Assembly: GCA_022885665.1 (NCBI GenBank)
Contig: JAGQDJ010000120.1
Location: forward strand, 186,001 to 250,000
Source of the DNA: Triops longicaudatus
Taxonomy: Eukaryota > Arthropoda > Branchiopoda > Notostraca > Triopsidae
DNA: 64,000 nucleotides
Reading direction: 5' to 3'
Positions 25,259-37,593 of this stretch are shown one piece after another. The stretch's first letter is position 1. Each line of letters begins with the position of its first letter. The notes under the pieces were generated by a model. The model worked only from the letters and a program-made list of their open reading frames with translations. It ran no database searches and was not told the origin of the DNA. The translations under genes were made by a program, and so were the position numbers.

Positions 25259-27172
25259 CATGTGTGTCTGTGATGGAAGAACTCGGGATACATACCATTG
25301 CGTGTTTCGTGTAATATTTGTTACGATTCTTCTTCATTATTCAAAAAGCTTTCGAAATCGGAGAGTAAACAATGCGAGTGAGCTTTTCTGGTCGTCGTTG
25401 CCACATTTTTTGTAGCCCTGTTCACGAGGATTAATTTTCTGCTTAATTTAATGTCCAGGGCTTATCATAATATCACATAGAAACACAGACAAACTACAAG
25501 AGCTTTCATTAATTTTTATAGTTTTTTAAAATCCTTTTCCAAAAGAAACGGGGTATTATGCTCTTCATAGTCTTACATTAGTAATTAATACCTGCTTTTT
25601 GGAAAGCACTCTTTTATTTCTTGTCATACATCATTGTTAGTTTTGCTTACGCCCTGTTGCCACCCTGCGATGCCACCTCCTTTTTTATGCACAATAACAA
25701 CTTTCGACACTCCAATTCACGTTACCTGAGAGCATCCCTTCTCCCACCGAAACTTGCGCGACTTTACCTCTTCTCACACTCGATGTAATTTTCCTCTTGG
25801 TTCGTTATTTATTGTTACGGAAGCTCGACAAATAACTAATGGGACTAGAGTCGGGAACTTTAGACGCCAGGGCACAATTAAATTTAACAGTCCTCCCTTT
25901 CTCACCCGCTTACTCCTCCCATCACCACCCTCTGTGTCGTCTTGTGTCTCTGAGACTTGGATTCGTCCAAACTTGTTGGGTATGGGGAAATATTTTGGGT
26001 TTACCCCCGTTGGTACGAGAGAGAAACGAAACTAACCCCATAAATCGTTGAAACGTGAAGAGTTGCGCCTTCTTCCTCCTCAAGTGGAGAAGAGATTCAG
26101 GGAATATAAAGTACAGATTTACGGGAGGGAGGGGTGGTGGTGGAGCTGCACTGGTTTCTAATTACAAGTTTCGGTTTACCCCCCACTCAACCCTCCTCTC
26201 CTTCAGGTCTGGTTTCACAGACAACAATTGAAGGCAGTTACCAACTTGATGCTACCCAGGTTCTGGATCCGAGGCCGTTTTTTAATTCATTTGGTACGCC
26301 AGGTTTGTTAGATTAAACTCCGTTCGCTTCTTGCCTTTCCTCGCCAAGTAAATTAAGCCTGTTTAAGGCATCGGGAGGGTGTCGTTTTGGGTGCAAAACC
26401 TAACGGGTGCAGTGTTCCTAACATGTAAATATTTGTTACAGGGCACACAAGGCAAGGGGTGGGAAAGTAAGCAGCTGTGATTTGTCTCATAATCGGGAGA
26501 TTTCTTAAGATTTTTTTCTTATGGTGCCTTTTTTACTTTTTTTAGTTCAGGTAAAAATGTGCACCCTACAGCGAAAAACAAGCTCTCTTGAAGAGGGAAA
26601 GATTTGTTAAAAGCCTTGCTTGGGGGGTGTTTAATTTTTCACCTTTTCTGATACGGGAAATGCTTTTAGCGGGGAGAGTTAGTCAAGTGTTCATCAATAA
26701 CGTGGATTGGGGGTATTGTAGCATTCCTTTCGTATTAAGAAAAAAGCTAGAGAAATATATTTGACCAAGAGAACAAGGGGTTAGATGAACGAAACAGTAA
26801 AACTAAAAAGAGCAAAAAAGGGGTCGAATAAGGAAGAGCAGTAAAGAGCTTCCAAGCGAATGAAAGTCCTCAATTGTTGCGAACGGAAGTGATGCCATCA
26901 AGTACCATAATGCAACAAGACTGTTAACTCACGCAACCTCCTCCTGTATGTGTATCTTTCTCTGGTCCTTGTCTTGTCGCCCGCCTTTTGCAATTGGGCA
27001 CAACGAAGAATTCGGGACAAAAATGCGGTACATGTCGCAACGAGCGTCGCGACGCGACGCGGACGGCGGGTTTTTTCTCCCCCTTGAACGGAAAACTTGT
27101 TTTCTTGGGGATTTTTTCCAACTTTTTTTTTTAAATAGTCTTTTTCTTAAAAAAAGAAGACCGAATTTTCTA

Positions 27173-27177
<5 letters not shown>

Positions 27178-27231
<54 letters not shown>
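27178..27231. repeat. (TA)n microsatellite
   Basis: About 27 uninterrupted TA units. ORFs reading Tyr-Ile repeats across it are artefacts. Confidence 0.97.
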
Positions 27232-27232
<1 letters not shown>

Positions 27233-28311
27233 GCAAGACAGGGATGAGACATACAGAGTCGGATTCTTTTTTTACGGGTCCGACACAGTGCGGAAGCGTC
27301 TATTTTAAACTGACTAGACTTCTAGGCTCATTGGCGGCTATGACGTCCGCGGAACAGGCCTCCCTTCTCCACCCGCCTTCAGAAAAAAGGCACATACGCA
27401 CACAGACGCATACATACATAGCACGTCATTTTTAGCCACACCAGACTTTTTTTTTGTTTCTTTCCGCCCTTCATTTCCGAATACCAACACGAGTTATGTT
27501 TCAGTGAAATTCCATTCAGTGAAGAACCAGGTGATCTTCGTCAGGGACGATTCGCAGCGTTTGGCTGAGCAAGAAAAGATTTTTTTTTTTTGGTGGTGGG
27601 TTCTTTGAAAAGCCTTGGCGGAATCGCTTCCGCGTAACACACATTCTAGACTGTTTAAATAAATTAACTCCCACGAGCAGGCCCACCACTGACTCATTCG
27701 CCCTTGTTTATGAGAAATTCCTCGCAAGGAGAAAAGCCATTCACTCAGATCGACAGATAGAATTGGCCGAGCGGGAGAATAATTGTGCGCTCTTAGGGTG
27801 CCAGTTTGGGACAGGGGTTGCGTCAGGAGCGCGGAAGTGAGGCATTCCACACACGGGATGGCAAGATAGTGTTACAGTAAATTACTTGAATTAGTGGTGA
27901 ATTGTTACAAAATTTATTTATTCCTGGTAAATAATTTTATTGAGGTAATGAAATTTTTATATATTTAATTGTCGGGTAAATGATCAATCACGAAGCATGC
28001 GTTTAGGAAATGAGAAATATAATGCCCGGTTAAAGGAATTCTGCAGCATTAGCTGAGTGTAACAATTATCTATTATATAGTTCATTTGAAAATTTTACGA
28101 GCAAACTCAATCCATTATTGCTTTTATTGAAAAGGCAACGTGATTAAAGAGTAATTAATAACGAACTATTACTTATATATACGCGATACGAGAGTCTGTA
28201 CGAGATTTATTTCTTAATAAAAACAAGTAGGATATTAATTTTGCAGTGTTGTTTTAAAATATAGTGGCGTTCATAAATCAAAAGACTTCCATAAAAATAT
28301 CGAAGTTCCAT

Positions 28312-28480
28312 TGGATTTCGCTATGACGGACTCTTTTGGAATGAACAGTCGGCTACATTATACTGATTTCGATGTCCTGAGAAATGTAAATGTATAGAAA
28401 AGATTCCGACGTGAAGAATTCTAGGTTAAACAGAACGCTTTTTTTCTTCGTAGGGTTCGTTCTAACGAGATTTTTGTGTA
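28312..28480. mobile_element. Diverged MITE copy, same family
   Basis: Starts GGATTTCGCTATGACGGACT and ends GGGTTCGTTCTAACGAGATTTTT; these fit the two TIRs with substitutions. Confidence 0.55.
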
Positions 28481-28743
28481 TTGATGTAAAGAATATCCTA
28501 AAAGTTTAAAACAGAGCTTACCTTAACTGAGGCTACGTCTGTGATTTCGTTCTCTCCGAGTGTTTGAATTAACAACGGAGGAACATAGCATGTTCACTAA
28601 TGTGTAAGAGCTCACAAGTTTACGTTGAGCATTCATTAATTCTCGTGAATATTTTGAACATTCGTGAGACTGTGTAGTTCAGAGCTGCCGTTTGCAGACT
28701 AAATTGCGCTAGAAGTTCAACTAACAATTAATTTCGTTACAAG

Positions 28744-28830
28744 GGCGCGTTCACCCAAGTATGGGCAACAGTGAATTTCGCTTGCCCGCTACAATGTTCG
28801 GATCGTGAAATGCGCCACGGGTTTCCCCGT
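28744..28830. repeat. Nested inverted repeats
   Basis: Outer arms GGCGCGTTCAC (28744) and GTGAAATGCGCC (28805-28816), inner arms GGGCAA (28763) and TTGCCC (28782), followed by ACGGGTTTCCCCGT. This is probably a small non-autonomous element; the block GGCAACAGTGAATTTCGC recurs diverged in kirre/rst intron 1. Confidence 0.5.
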
Positions 28831-30693
28831 AACATGCTTCGCTAACCCAACGAAACAGCAATGCAGACGTCTCCCTAAACCGATATCCCGTTACGGGCTC
28901 GACCCGCATATCCGATTAAAGTCCTTCCTTCCTTCCTTCCTTTCCCTTGACATCAATTTACTCTTGACGTAAATTCCCGTCTTCTCTATCTCCCTTATCC
29001 GGTCTCATTAAATTCACCGATTTTTTTCGTGTAATGGCTCACTTGTTCTTCATTACAATACAAAAGCAATCAAAAACCTCTATTTGGCAGTCACTATAAT
29101 AAAAGTTACATTAAATGTTCGGGTCAGGAAAGTTTTCTCTTACGGAGGGGTTTTGACATTGTAAAGCAGTAGATTTTATAAGTAGTTAATGAAGCCAAAT
29201 CTAGCTTAGCTAATCACTTTTGATTCCATTCTTAATTAAAAACACGGGTGTAAGTGAATCTCGGATATAGGCGACAATTTTATATTTGATTTCTATAAGA
29301 TTTCAGAATTTCTTTTACAATTTTCCCTATAATATTATACTCTTACGTGATTTGATATAATTTTGCGTAATTCTATTTTCTTGTTTAGCTTGAACTTTCA
29401 CAAACCTGTTCCGAAATGCGCAAAAATTCCGTTAGTGCATCTCGGATGGTGCACAAGCAAGCCAGGAACGGAAAAAGCCCCGAAACTAGCAAACAACAGA
29501 GGGGGCTAACTTTAACTTCGTACACCATTCCTTCACAAGGTTTGGGAGAGATAAACGAAAACTTAAGGCTTGTCGTAAAATTTAGAAAGGGCAAGTGCCC
29601 CCAAACGCGAATAGCTGTTCTGAGTGGTGTATGTACAGAAAAAAAAAAGCGGAAGTCGAGGTGGGGAAGTTTGAGAGAAAAACAGCCATAGCGGCCATGT
29701 TTTGACTAGTTAGCTTTCTCAGGCGAGGTTGGGAGCGACGGTCTTACGTGTATATCCTTCTAAAATAGAACCCCGACGCGAAAGTCAACTAGTGGGATGA
29801 TTCCGGGGGCCAAATCTGCCGAGTTTGCAAAGTTGAGTAGCCACGCAGCTTCCCATGGCTCTGAATTCTTCATGAAGAACGGAGAAACGAGCGCGAGCTA
29901 GGACTCATTACTTTTCTTATGGGGCTCCCACACGGTGCACCAAAACCCATATTCGCAGTCGAGCAGTTCTTCGAACCAGCATTACACTACACACAGCCAC
30001 ACACACATATTCCACTACCCATACGGTTAAAAGCGTCAGCTGGACGCAACCGTGCTACCTCTTCGCCATCCTGCGACTTTTCATGATTTTCTAACAAAAA
30101 TTTCCTTCTGTCTCCACACTTTCGTCCCAATTTCTCTCCCATTTTTTGTATTAATGAGCTCAACTTGCAACACTACCTACCATCCGAAAACTCAGAAAAG
30201 TTTCGTCCTTTACTTCACGTCAGATTAATACCTTTTCATTATTCAGGACGTGTCGGAAGCAACCCAGCACCACAAATCCCCTTTCTTTTCTAACAGCTTA
30301 TACACCTACTCTCTACCAAGTGTCTTCGCCCAAATAACGTTTCATCTTATTAATTCCCAAATTCCAAGCAACTTTGAGTACAGCATGCAAATTTATACGC
30401 TTTGATTCCTCAACTGTCAGAGCCGAAAACAACGAACAAGATTTACTTAAATAGACGTCACTGCGAGAGTCTCCGTATGCTTTGAACAAACATATGTCGG
30501 TTACGAATGACTGGCTTTAAATGGGCGATATTGTGTCAGTTTTGCGACATAACTTCTCTCGAAAAACAACATAAACAAATGTTTTAATCGTATCATATGC
30601 ACCATCAATCTTTTCATGCGGCACAAGCAAATGTTGCAGTACTGTAAAATTGCATCATAAATAAAACTAAAATATCGAACAAACTTAGAAAAA

Positions 30694-30861
30694 CAGTACA
30701 GTCTCATTATAGCGAGCCCCTTTGTTAGAAACCGTCGGGTATATTGGACCGAATTTAAGTTAGTTATGGAAATGCAAAGAAAAGGAGTTTGATGTAGCGA
30801 ATTTCAGATATACCGGGCATTTTTCTTGTCCCGGGAGGTTTATTATAACGAGGTTTTACTG
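30694..30861. mobile_element. pogo/Tigger-like MITE
   Basis: Left end CAGTACAGTCTCATTATAGCGAG; right end, as complement, CAGTAAAACCTCGTTATAATAAACC. The interior keeps GAATTTCAGATATACCGGGCAT. Adjacent to another copy 40 bp downstream. Confidence 0.75.
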
Positions 30862-30900
30862 TTGTCAAATTACTTGAACCAAATCACTTAAATCAAATTA

Positions 30901-31072
30901 AGTAAATCTCATTATAATGAATCCTTTTTATAACGAACTGTCTGTTAAAGCAGCCGTGCTGTACGTTACCGAAAATTTTAAATGTACAGAAAAAAGCGTT
31001 TGATATCATGAACTTCGGAAATACCGAACATTATTTTACGTTCTCTTTGGATCGTTATAACAATATTATAGC
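30901..31072. mobile_element. pogo/Tigger-like MITE
   Basis: Left end AGTAAATCTCATTATAATGAATCC, right end GGATCGTTATAACAATATTATAGCG. The interior has TATAACGAACTGTCTGTTAAAG and GAACTTCGGAAATACCGAACAT. Confidence 0.72.
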
Positions 31073-34000
31073 GTAATAATTAAATCAAAAACAAAATGTT
31101 GCACATCCCAAATCTGCAAATGTCATAAAGCATATTGAGATCGAGAAACTTAATTTTTAAATAACTAAATCCAGAGAAGTTAATCGTAACACTTTTTAGG
31201 AGTATGTCTGTACATAAGTTAATCTCGTCTTTTTAAGCTTTAATCATCGTTGGCAAGAATGAGTGCTACTTTTTACGGAATATTTTTTATGAAAACTGAA
31301 CCTTTTGGCTAACTTGGAAGTCTTACGGGGCGTTGTTCACGCAAGTGACGTGTATTTAGACTAGCGTCATTCTTTAGGGTCGATCTTTATGCATGTGTTG
31401 AGTACGTGCATGTCACAGTGTGATGTTGGGTCGCGATAATCGTCACGGAAGCCTTGTTTCGGCTTGATCTTGGGCATATATGCCGCTGTTCACGTTTGGG
31501 CAGGAAAATAGGATAAGTCACCCAAATGTGCCCTGCTCGACACCTCCTAGCCATACCCTCCCTCTCTACACCCGTTTTCACTTCTTTACTCCCACCTACT
31601 ACCGCTACACTCGCTTTCACCCAAAAAAGCTGGCTCACATCTGTCGGCAAGTGTTGGACCCACGGCAGCATCCGACCACGAGCTGATTCCTATAAACTTA
31701 GGGGTGGGGGGTACAGCCAGAAGGATTTCTCTACATACACAAAGCCATGTGTTGTATGGCCATCCTTCGGTGAACGGACCCAAGGAGCTAAAACAGGCAT
31801 TCCCAAAAGGCCTTCTCATCAACACAACTGCCCCCCTCCTTTTTTTCTGATTTTTCCTTTTCTTTTCGTCGTCGCTTCTGGCCTCTTACCCCGCTTCCGA
31901 AGGCCTTTAGGACCGCTAGCGTGCAACAACATGGCCGGACTTGACATTTATCCTCCCGAATTTTCGGAATCTCCGCTTTGATGCCTTATCAAAGTGCATG
32001 GGCACAGTTTTACGGCATAAATAACTCTCTTACTTGTCCTATACCAGATCCCCATTCCGTGTTATCGACCACTATAAGATGACACGAGCACGAGCCCCCC
32101 CTCACCCCCCCCCCCCCTTTGGTAACTTCCTTGTCAAACTTTTATCTTAAACAAGCTTTTTCTCTCTCGGCTTTTCACCCTCCCTAAACGGGTAACAGAC
32201 AGTATCCAGATTGATCTGAAGTATCTTTTTCTTTAGGGCTCATTTATCCATCCGCCCTCACCGGAACGTGGCATCTATAATACACATGCTGCTCGTGGGT
32301 ACACATAGAACACATAGTATACATAGTTTTCACAATGTACGTGCTCTTCTCCCCCCCTCCCAACAACTACCAATATAGTGTCAAGTACAGTCTTCCACAC
32401 ATGTGACCAATGTCGATGAGTTTCTGTAATTAAGCGTTCCCTGGAGTGTCGTGGGTTGAGAGCAGGACATTAGGCCCGTTGAGGCATGCATGCGGAGTGA
32501 AACAGAGCAGCACCCACTTCCGGTGGTTTGCGTCTTTGCATGGGGTCTCGGGGTAGGACAGAGTTCTTTTTTGGCACTTCTCACCGTTCTTCGTAATCTT
32601 TCCTCCTGCGTCTCTCGTATTTGAATTCCCTGACGCTCTCAAGTAGCACCCTACTCAAGATGAACTACCCTCTTGTACCTCTCCCAGGGCTTCGGATGAG
32701 AAAATGTCAACCCCCACCACCCATCTCAGCATCCCTCTTCCCCACCCCTGCGAAATCTCGCATTTCTTTGTCTCCTTCGTAGTAAAGCACAGTATGGTGA
32801 GACAACAAGACGTCTGGAGATAATACAATGACTTGCGTTGCCAGCTTTTGTCACCGAAATTTCCCATCTTCAACCACCAAAAGGAACTCTAAAAATAAAA
32901 ATAAATCTCAAAACAAAGATAGAACGTTATTTCAAAGAGACGACACAGCCAGGAAAAAAATAGTTTTGTTAATTTCAAATTTAGACCTTTTGTAATTTCT
33001 GAGCTAAAATTCTTAAAAATTGACAAATGGCAACAGAAAAAGTCAAGTTTTAAATTCAAATAGACGAGTGAAATTAAAAGCAAAATGAATGAGATTCTAA
33101 AGATTGGGACAAACAACAATTTAGAATTTCAGTGCATGTTTGTGTTGGGAGATAAAGACAATGGATTTGCAAAGGAATGGGATTGTTTGCACCCCAGAGG
33201 GATTAATTTTGGCTGGGGTTAGTTTTGTAAGGGTCAGGTTTTTGTGTTAAGGCCTTTTCTTGGTCACGTCATACGAATATCAAGTCTTGACGCAAGTCAA
33301 GTGACAAGACATTTTTTGCCCCGTGTGTGTTGCTAGCGAGGCTTTTCTAATATTGTTCACGAGAGTAATCCATGGCCGACTTGAGTCTTCCCTATTGTCC
33401 CCTCTGCTACCCTAACTACCCTAACAGTTTGCGTGGCTTGGGTTGGGTTCAAGATTCTTGGATTCCTATCACTATCCCTGGGCAGAAGAAATAGATATCC
33501 ACTACTATGGTGTATATATCTACCAAACCCTAGTCACGATTCTCGTGGAATCGGCGTCCCACAAAACGAGCTGCTGAATTACACCTTTTTTTACCCCCTA
33601 ATTTTTTCTTGCTTTCGTCTTCCTTAAGGTAGACAGCGAACACCCCTACACAATATAGAATAAGGTATATCTGTAATCTGTTTGCTGCAGGAAAAAAAAA
33701 ATGGAAAAAAATGCGTAACGCTGGGGCATGTTGACACAACGAATGACTCGAAAGCACGCAAAGTCTCTCTCTTCACGCTCGTCTTGCTGCTACTGTCTGG
33801 ATAGTATTGTTGTCTTTATAATACTTCGAGCATTTGCTATATGAAAAAGAAAAAAAAAAGAAAATGCAGGTGCTTGAATGGAAAAGACGGGACTGGAGTC
33901 TTAACTTTAAAGTAATGTTCCTTGGCAATATACAAGTGTGACTGCGTCTCCCCTCCATGCTAATCTGGGATCCTTTTTCTTTGTGTATGTCGTCGTTGGT

Positions 34001-37000
34001 CATTTTCCCAGGAACTAAGGTGAAGATGCTATTAACTGAAGCTGTGTTTACTCTTGGTGGAAAAGTTCTCTGGCTTTTGTGGAAAAGGGAAAAAAAGGTT
34101 CTAGGAAATGAAGCACAAAAGAAGCTTGTTGGCTTTTTGGTGGGGAGCAGGGGTTTTTCTTGATTCTTGGGAGGAATGTGTGAATTTCCCCCCTCAAAAA
34201 GCAAGAAAAGGCGGTGGCATATGTGCCAGAGACAAAAGTGAAGAGCGAGTTTACCCCAAAGCTACCGTTTTCCACCATCACCAAGGAGTACATACACACA
34301 AATACAGTACCAAAAAGCTCAGTTTTGTTCAGTGCAGCTTCTGGAGTATAAGGAAAACGCCTTCATGGTCCGAGTTAATTTGCTGGGTGGAGATTTTTAA
34401 AGGGGTGGAGGGCTAAATGAGTAAAAAGGTTCGTTGTGTTAAATGTAAGGGTTGAACCTCAAAAATGTCCCAAGAAAATATTAAATACGGTTTGCAGAAA
34501 GTACAGTTTCACAATTACATTAAAATTCAGTTAACCAAACGTAGTAAATCCATAAAAAAATTCGCGGCAAATATCTCAGAATTTCGTTAAGAAAAATACG
34601 TAGATTTTTAACCTAGCGCAGGGTACAAATACGGTTAAATTAGGTAATAAATAAATTAGGTAAATTAATTTAATTAACAAGTCAAAATAGTAGCTAGTAA
34701 AAAGATTACAACTTAAAGAACAACATAGGAAGAGATTTTGAGGGGATTGAAGTTACGTCTCCAGGAATGAAACCAGAAGTGCGAACGAATGTGAAATGTG
34801 AGCCTGGGCAATATATCTCCCGTGCTTCTCCATTTTTTTCCTGGCTTTCCTTCATTCTAGCAAATGAACAGCAACTTAGCATCGATTTAAGTCGGGGGGT
34901 AGGGGGGACTTGAATAATAGGCTGGACTTTTGTCTCTGTCGTGTATCGTCCGTCACATGGAGCCTTTTATAAGGTGTGTGTGGAAGAATTTTGTTGGCAG
35001 TCACACACACAAGATTCGTTCTCCCTTAAAGCACTTTACAGCTTACACATACTACACATTCTCTCACATATCAGGGTCTTTTTCTCCCCGAAGCTCGACT
35101 TTATTGATTGCTACTTTTCGCTAACTTGTCCAATAACCTCCAGTCTCTTATGAGAGAGAGATTTGTGCGACGAGTTTCCCTGCCTTTTTTTCTTACACTT
35201 TTTACCCGTCCTTTTTTTCTTACTTTTACTTGCTTCTTTTTCGAGTGGCGCATTTCAGCAGTTGCTGCAAGCTTGCACGAAATGAAGTCCGAGAACACAT
35301 CACCTCATCAATAAGTCCCAACAGCTAAAGCAACACACCAACCCTTTTACGGGGATGTGCAGACGAACAAGAGAGAAAGAAAATGAAAAGAAAAAATTGG
35401 TTGAGTAACGCTGAAAAACTAACGAGCAAAGCACTGCCTTTTATCGACCTCCCAACCCCTCTTTTGCGCTACTTTACGCGATTTCTCTTTACGTGTCATG
35501 TCCTATTAGAAAAGTCCATCTGTCTCCCACTCCGGCTTGGGCTACTCACAATAACGATTCTTGCTTCCATTCCTAACTTTTCAATCAAAACTCTGCCTTG
35601 CCAGCACCCCGAACAAGACAAAAGGCCTCTTATTCTCCCCTAATACGCACTCTACTTCAATCTTGCTAATAACCAATTTCACTTTCTTAAAAGCGTGCAG
35701 TATCTTCATAGTGCCCCATTCTACACGCGTGTGTGTATCGTATACTCGTTTCCTCGCGTGATTTTCACCCAGTTGTCTAGGCGACACAGCTTTATTTGAC
35801 TTTTATTACCTTCAGTTACAATTCTTTTCGTTCCATATTCACGTTCGTAATTTAGTTCCACTCCATCTGACACTGGGTCCTTTCGCCTCAGTCTTTTTGT
35901 CCAAGTTTGTGACGGTTTTTTGTCTAGTTTTTGGGTGATTTTCTTATTTTTATTGCTTTTTATGTATCAGACGGTTTCGTGTAAAATTTTCGAGATATTT
36001 TTAAAACTAACGGTCGATGTGAGCATGCACATTACACTGGTATGCGTATTGAAAATATACCTCGAAAAGAAACGAAAGAAGCCGTAATTTTGTAGGATGT
36101 TGCATTTTTTAAATAACATTTTAACTTAATCTCTTATATAACTTATTTAACTATTATTTACAGTGGACGATCTGATTTAGAATTTTACGTCAGTCTTGCG
36201 ATATTTTATTCGTAGTTAAAGAAAATATGTCAAATACTACAAAATTTCCTTAATTTTACCATGTATGGTTGTTTCTGGCGATTCGTAGTAAAAATTCCTA
36301 AACGGGACAGTTCTCATTGTTTCTCACGAGGAGTAAATTACCGTGGGTTATGGTGGGTTAACTGCAGGATGTTTTTTTTTTCTCTTTTTGAAACGGGTGT
36401 TTTACCGGTTGTAGGTCGTCCTTGCCCTACAAATTTTCCGTTTCGTTGCGTTTTTACGCTACTTCCGAAATCTACGCCGTGGGAGTCTCCCACTAGTTAC
36501 ACGCAATAAAAAAGACCTTTCTCAAGCAAGTTCCTCCCATTCGATCCGTACCACACTGTATGGGACATCCAAGCACTGACGGTCTGGGGGAGGTGCAGGG
36601 GTGGGTGGTTGGGGGTGGAGGGGCTGATAATGCGACTAGGATGGGTTTCTAAGCAGCGGGAGCGTAAATGACCCCGAAGTTAATATTATTACTTGCTTTT
36701 TTATGCTTAACGACTCCACGTTCTCCACTAAAAGCCCATCTCTGGTTTATTTTGCCTTGCCATTCATGAAGTCAAAGCCACAGAAATATATACCCAAAAG
36801 GGGGTGTACAAACCCCGCTTTTTGGTGTTACCTTGGTCCATAAATTGAAGACTTGAAGGTGGGAGGGGTCAAAAGTCCTGTGAAGCCTTATACCTTTTCC
36901 TTCCGATACACCTCTTCTTCTATTTTACGTTGTCCATTAACTTCATATTCTACCATAGTACTGTATTCCTGCGACCTTTTTTTGACTTTCTGAAGGGACA

Positions 37001-37094
37001 TGTGGAGCTTTTAAGGGCACTTACCTTTTCGTATATGTATGCCTGTTTTTGTCAAAATCGCTAACGCGGACGTTATTTTTTCTTGTTCTACTAG

Positions 37095-37593
37095 AGTGAG
37101 TTCTTGGAACGCTTTTCGGTGCGGAGCCAGTTGAGGAGCAACATGGACAGCCAAAGGAACACGACAATGTGGACCAGCGAACGAAGACAACCCAGCGAAC
37201 GACTTTCCAGTAGCACCAGAATTTCCACGAGCAGTAGTGGTAGCTGTAGTTACCACAGAAACAGCAGTGGTACAAGCGTCCCAGGTCAGCGCCCTGACCT
37301 TTGGCGTCGCTTTCAAGTGAGCCGACGGACTTGTGGGGTGCAGACCATGGTCATGACCTGGCTGTGGGTCACGGTCATGGTCAGTGGTGTGATGGGCCAA
37401 GTGCGACAGCAACAGCGTTTCGAACGCGAACCGGAGGATCAAACGGCCGTGGTGGGCGAAACGGTAGTGTTAGCGTGCCGAGTTTTGCACAAAGCCGGAG
37501 TGCTCCAATGGACCAAAGATGACTTTGGCTTAGGCAGTGATCGCAACTTGAGTGGTTTTGATCGATATTCCATGATTGGGAGTGATGAAGAAG
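37095..37593 (+). CDS. kirre/rst: kirre/rst exon 1 in this window: signal peptide and first half of Ig1
   Basis: A strong pyrimidine-rich acceptor ends at 37094 (TTTTTTCTTGTTCTACTAG). The reading frame is open from 37095 to the donor AG|GTAAGAG after 37593 (phase 1). In-frame ATGs lie at 37143 (AAC ATG G, a good Kozak context), 37167, 37347 and 37353. The hydrophobic run MVMTWLWVTVMVSGVMG starting at 37347 looks like a signal peptide and directly precedes the conserved mature N-terminus QRFEREPEDQTAVVGE. I prefer 37347/37353 on protein grounds, but 37143 is the first ATG if 37095 is the exon start. At least one upstream 5' exon is implied by the acceptor. Confidence 0.88.

Larger units (their letters stand above)
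21012..28743. other. Non-coding with dispersed repeats
   Basis: Nothing that behaves as a gene. Holds pyrimidine-rich tracts (22730-22800), a MITE, the CTTGCCCCTC repeats, the TGACGTCA palindrome and the TA microsatellite. Confidence 0.55.
28831..37094. other. Non-coding region upstream of kirre/rst
   Basis: Possible 5' intron or promoter territory of kirre/rst. It contains a (CCTT)n tract near 28922, the pair of MITEs at 30694-31072 and a C-rich run at 32095-32118. No exon can be assigned. Confidence 0.55.

Noticed and set aside
26929..27435. Tyr-Ile repeat ORFs across the TA microsatellite
   Set aside because: Products of translating (TA)n; not proteins.
28840..28930. Possible tRNA or SINE around CGGGCTCGACCCG
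   Set aside because: A T-loop-like string on the minus strand (CGGGTCGAGCCCG) lacks matching anticodon and acceptor arms.
37011..37442. 143-codon ORF antisense to kirre/rst exon 1
   Set aside because: It is the mirror of a true coding exon and has no features of its own.
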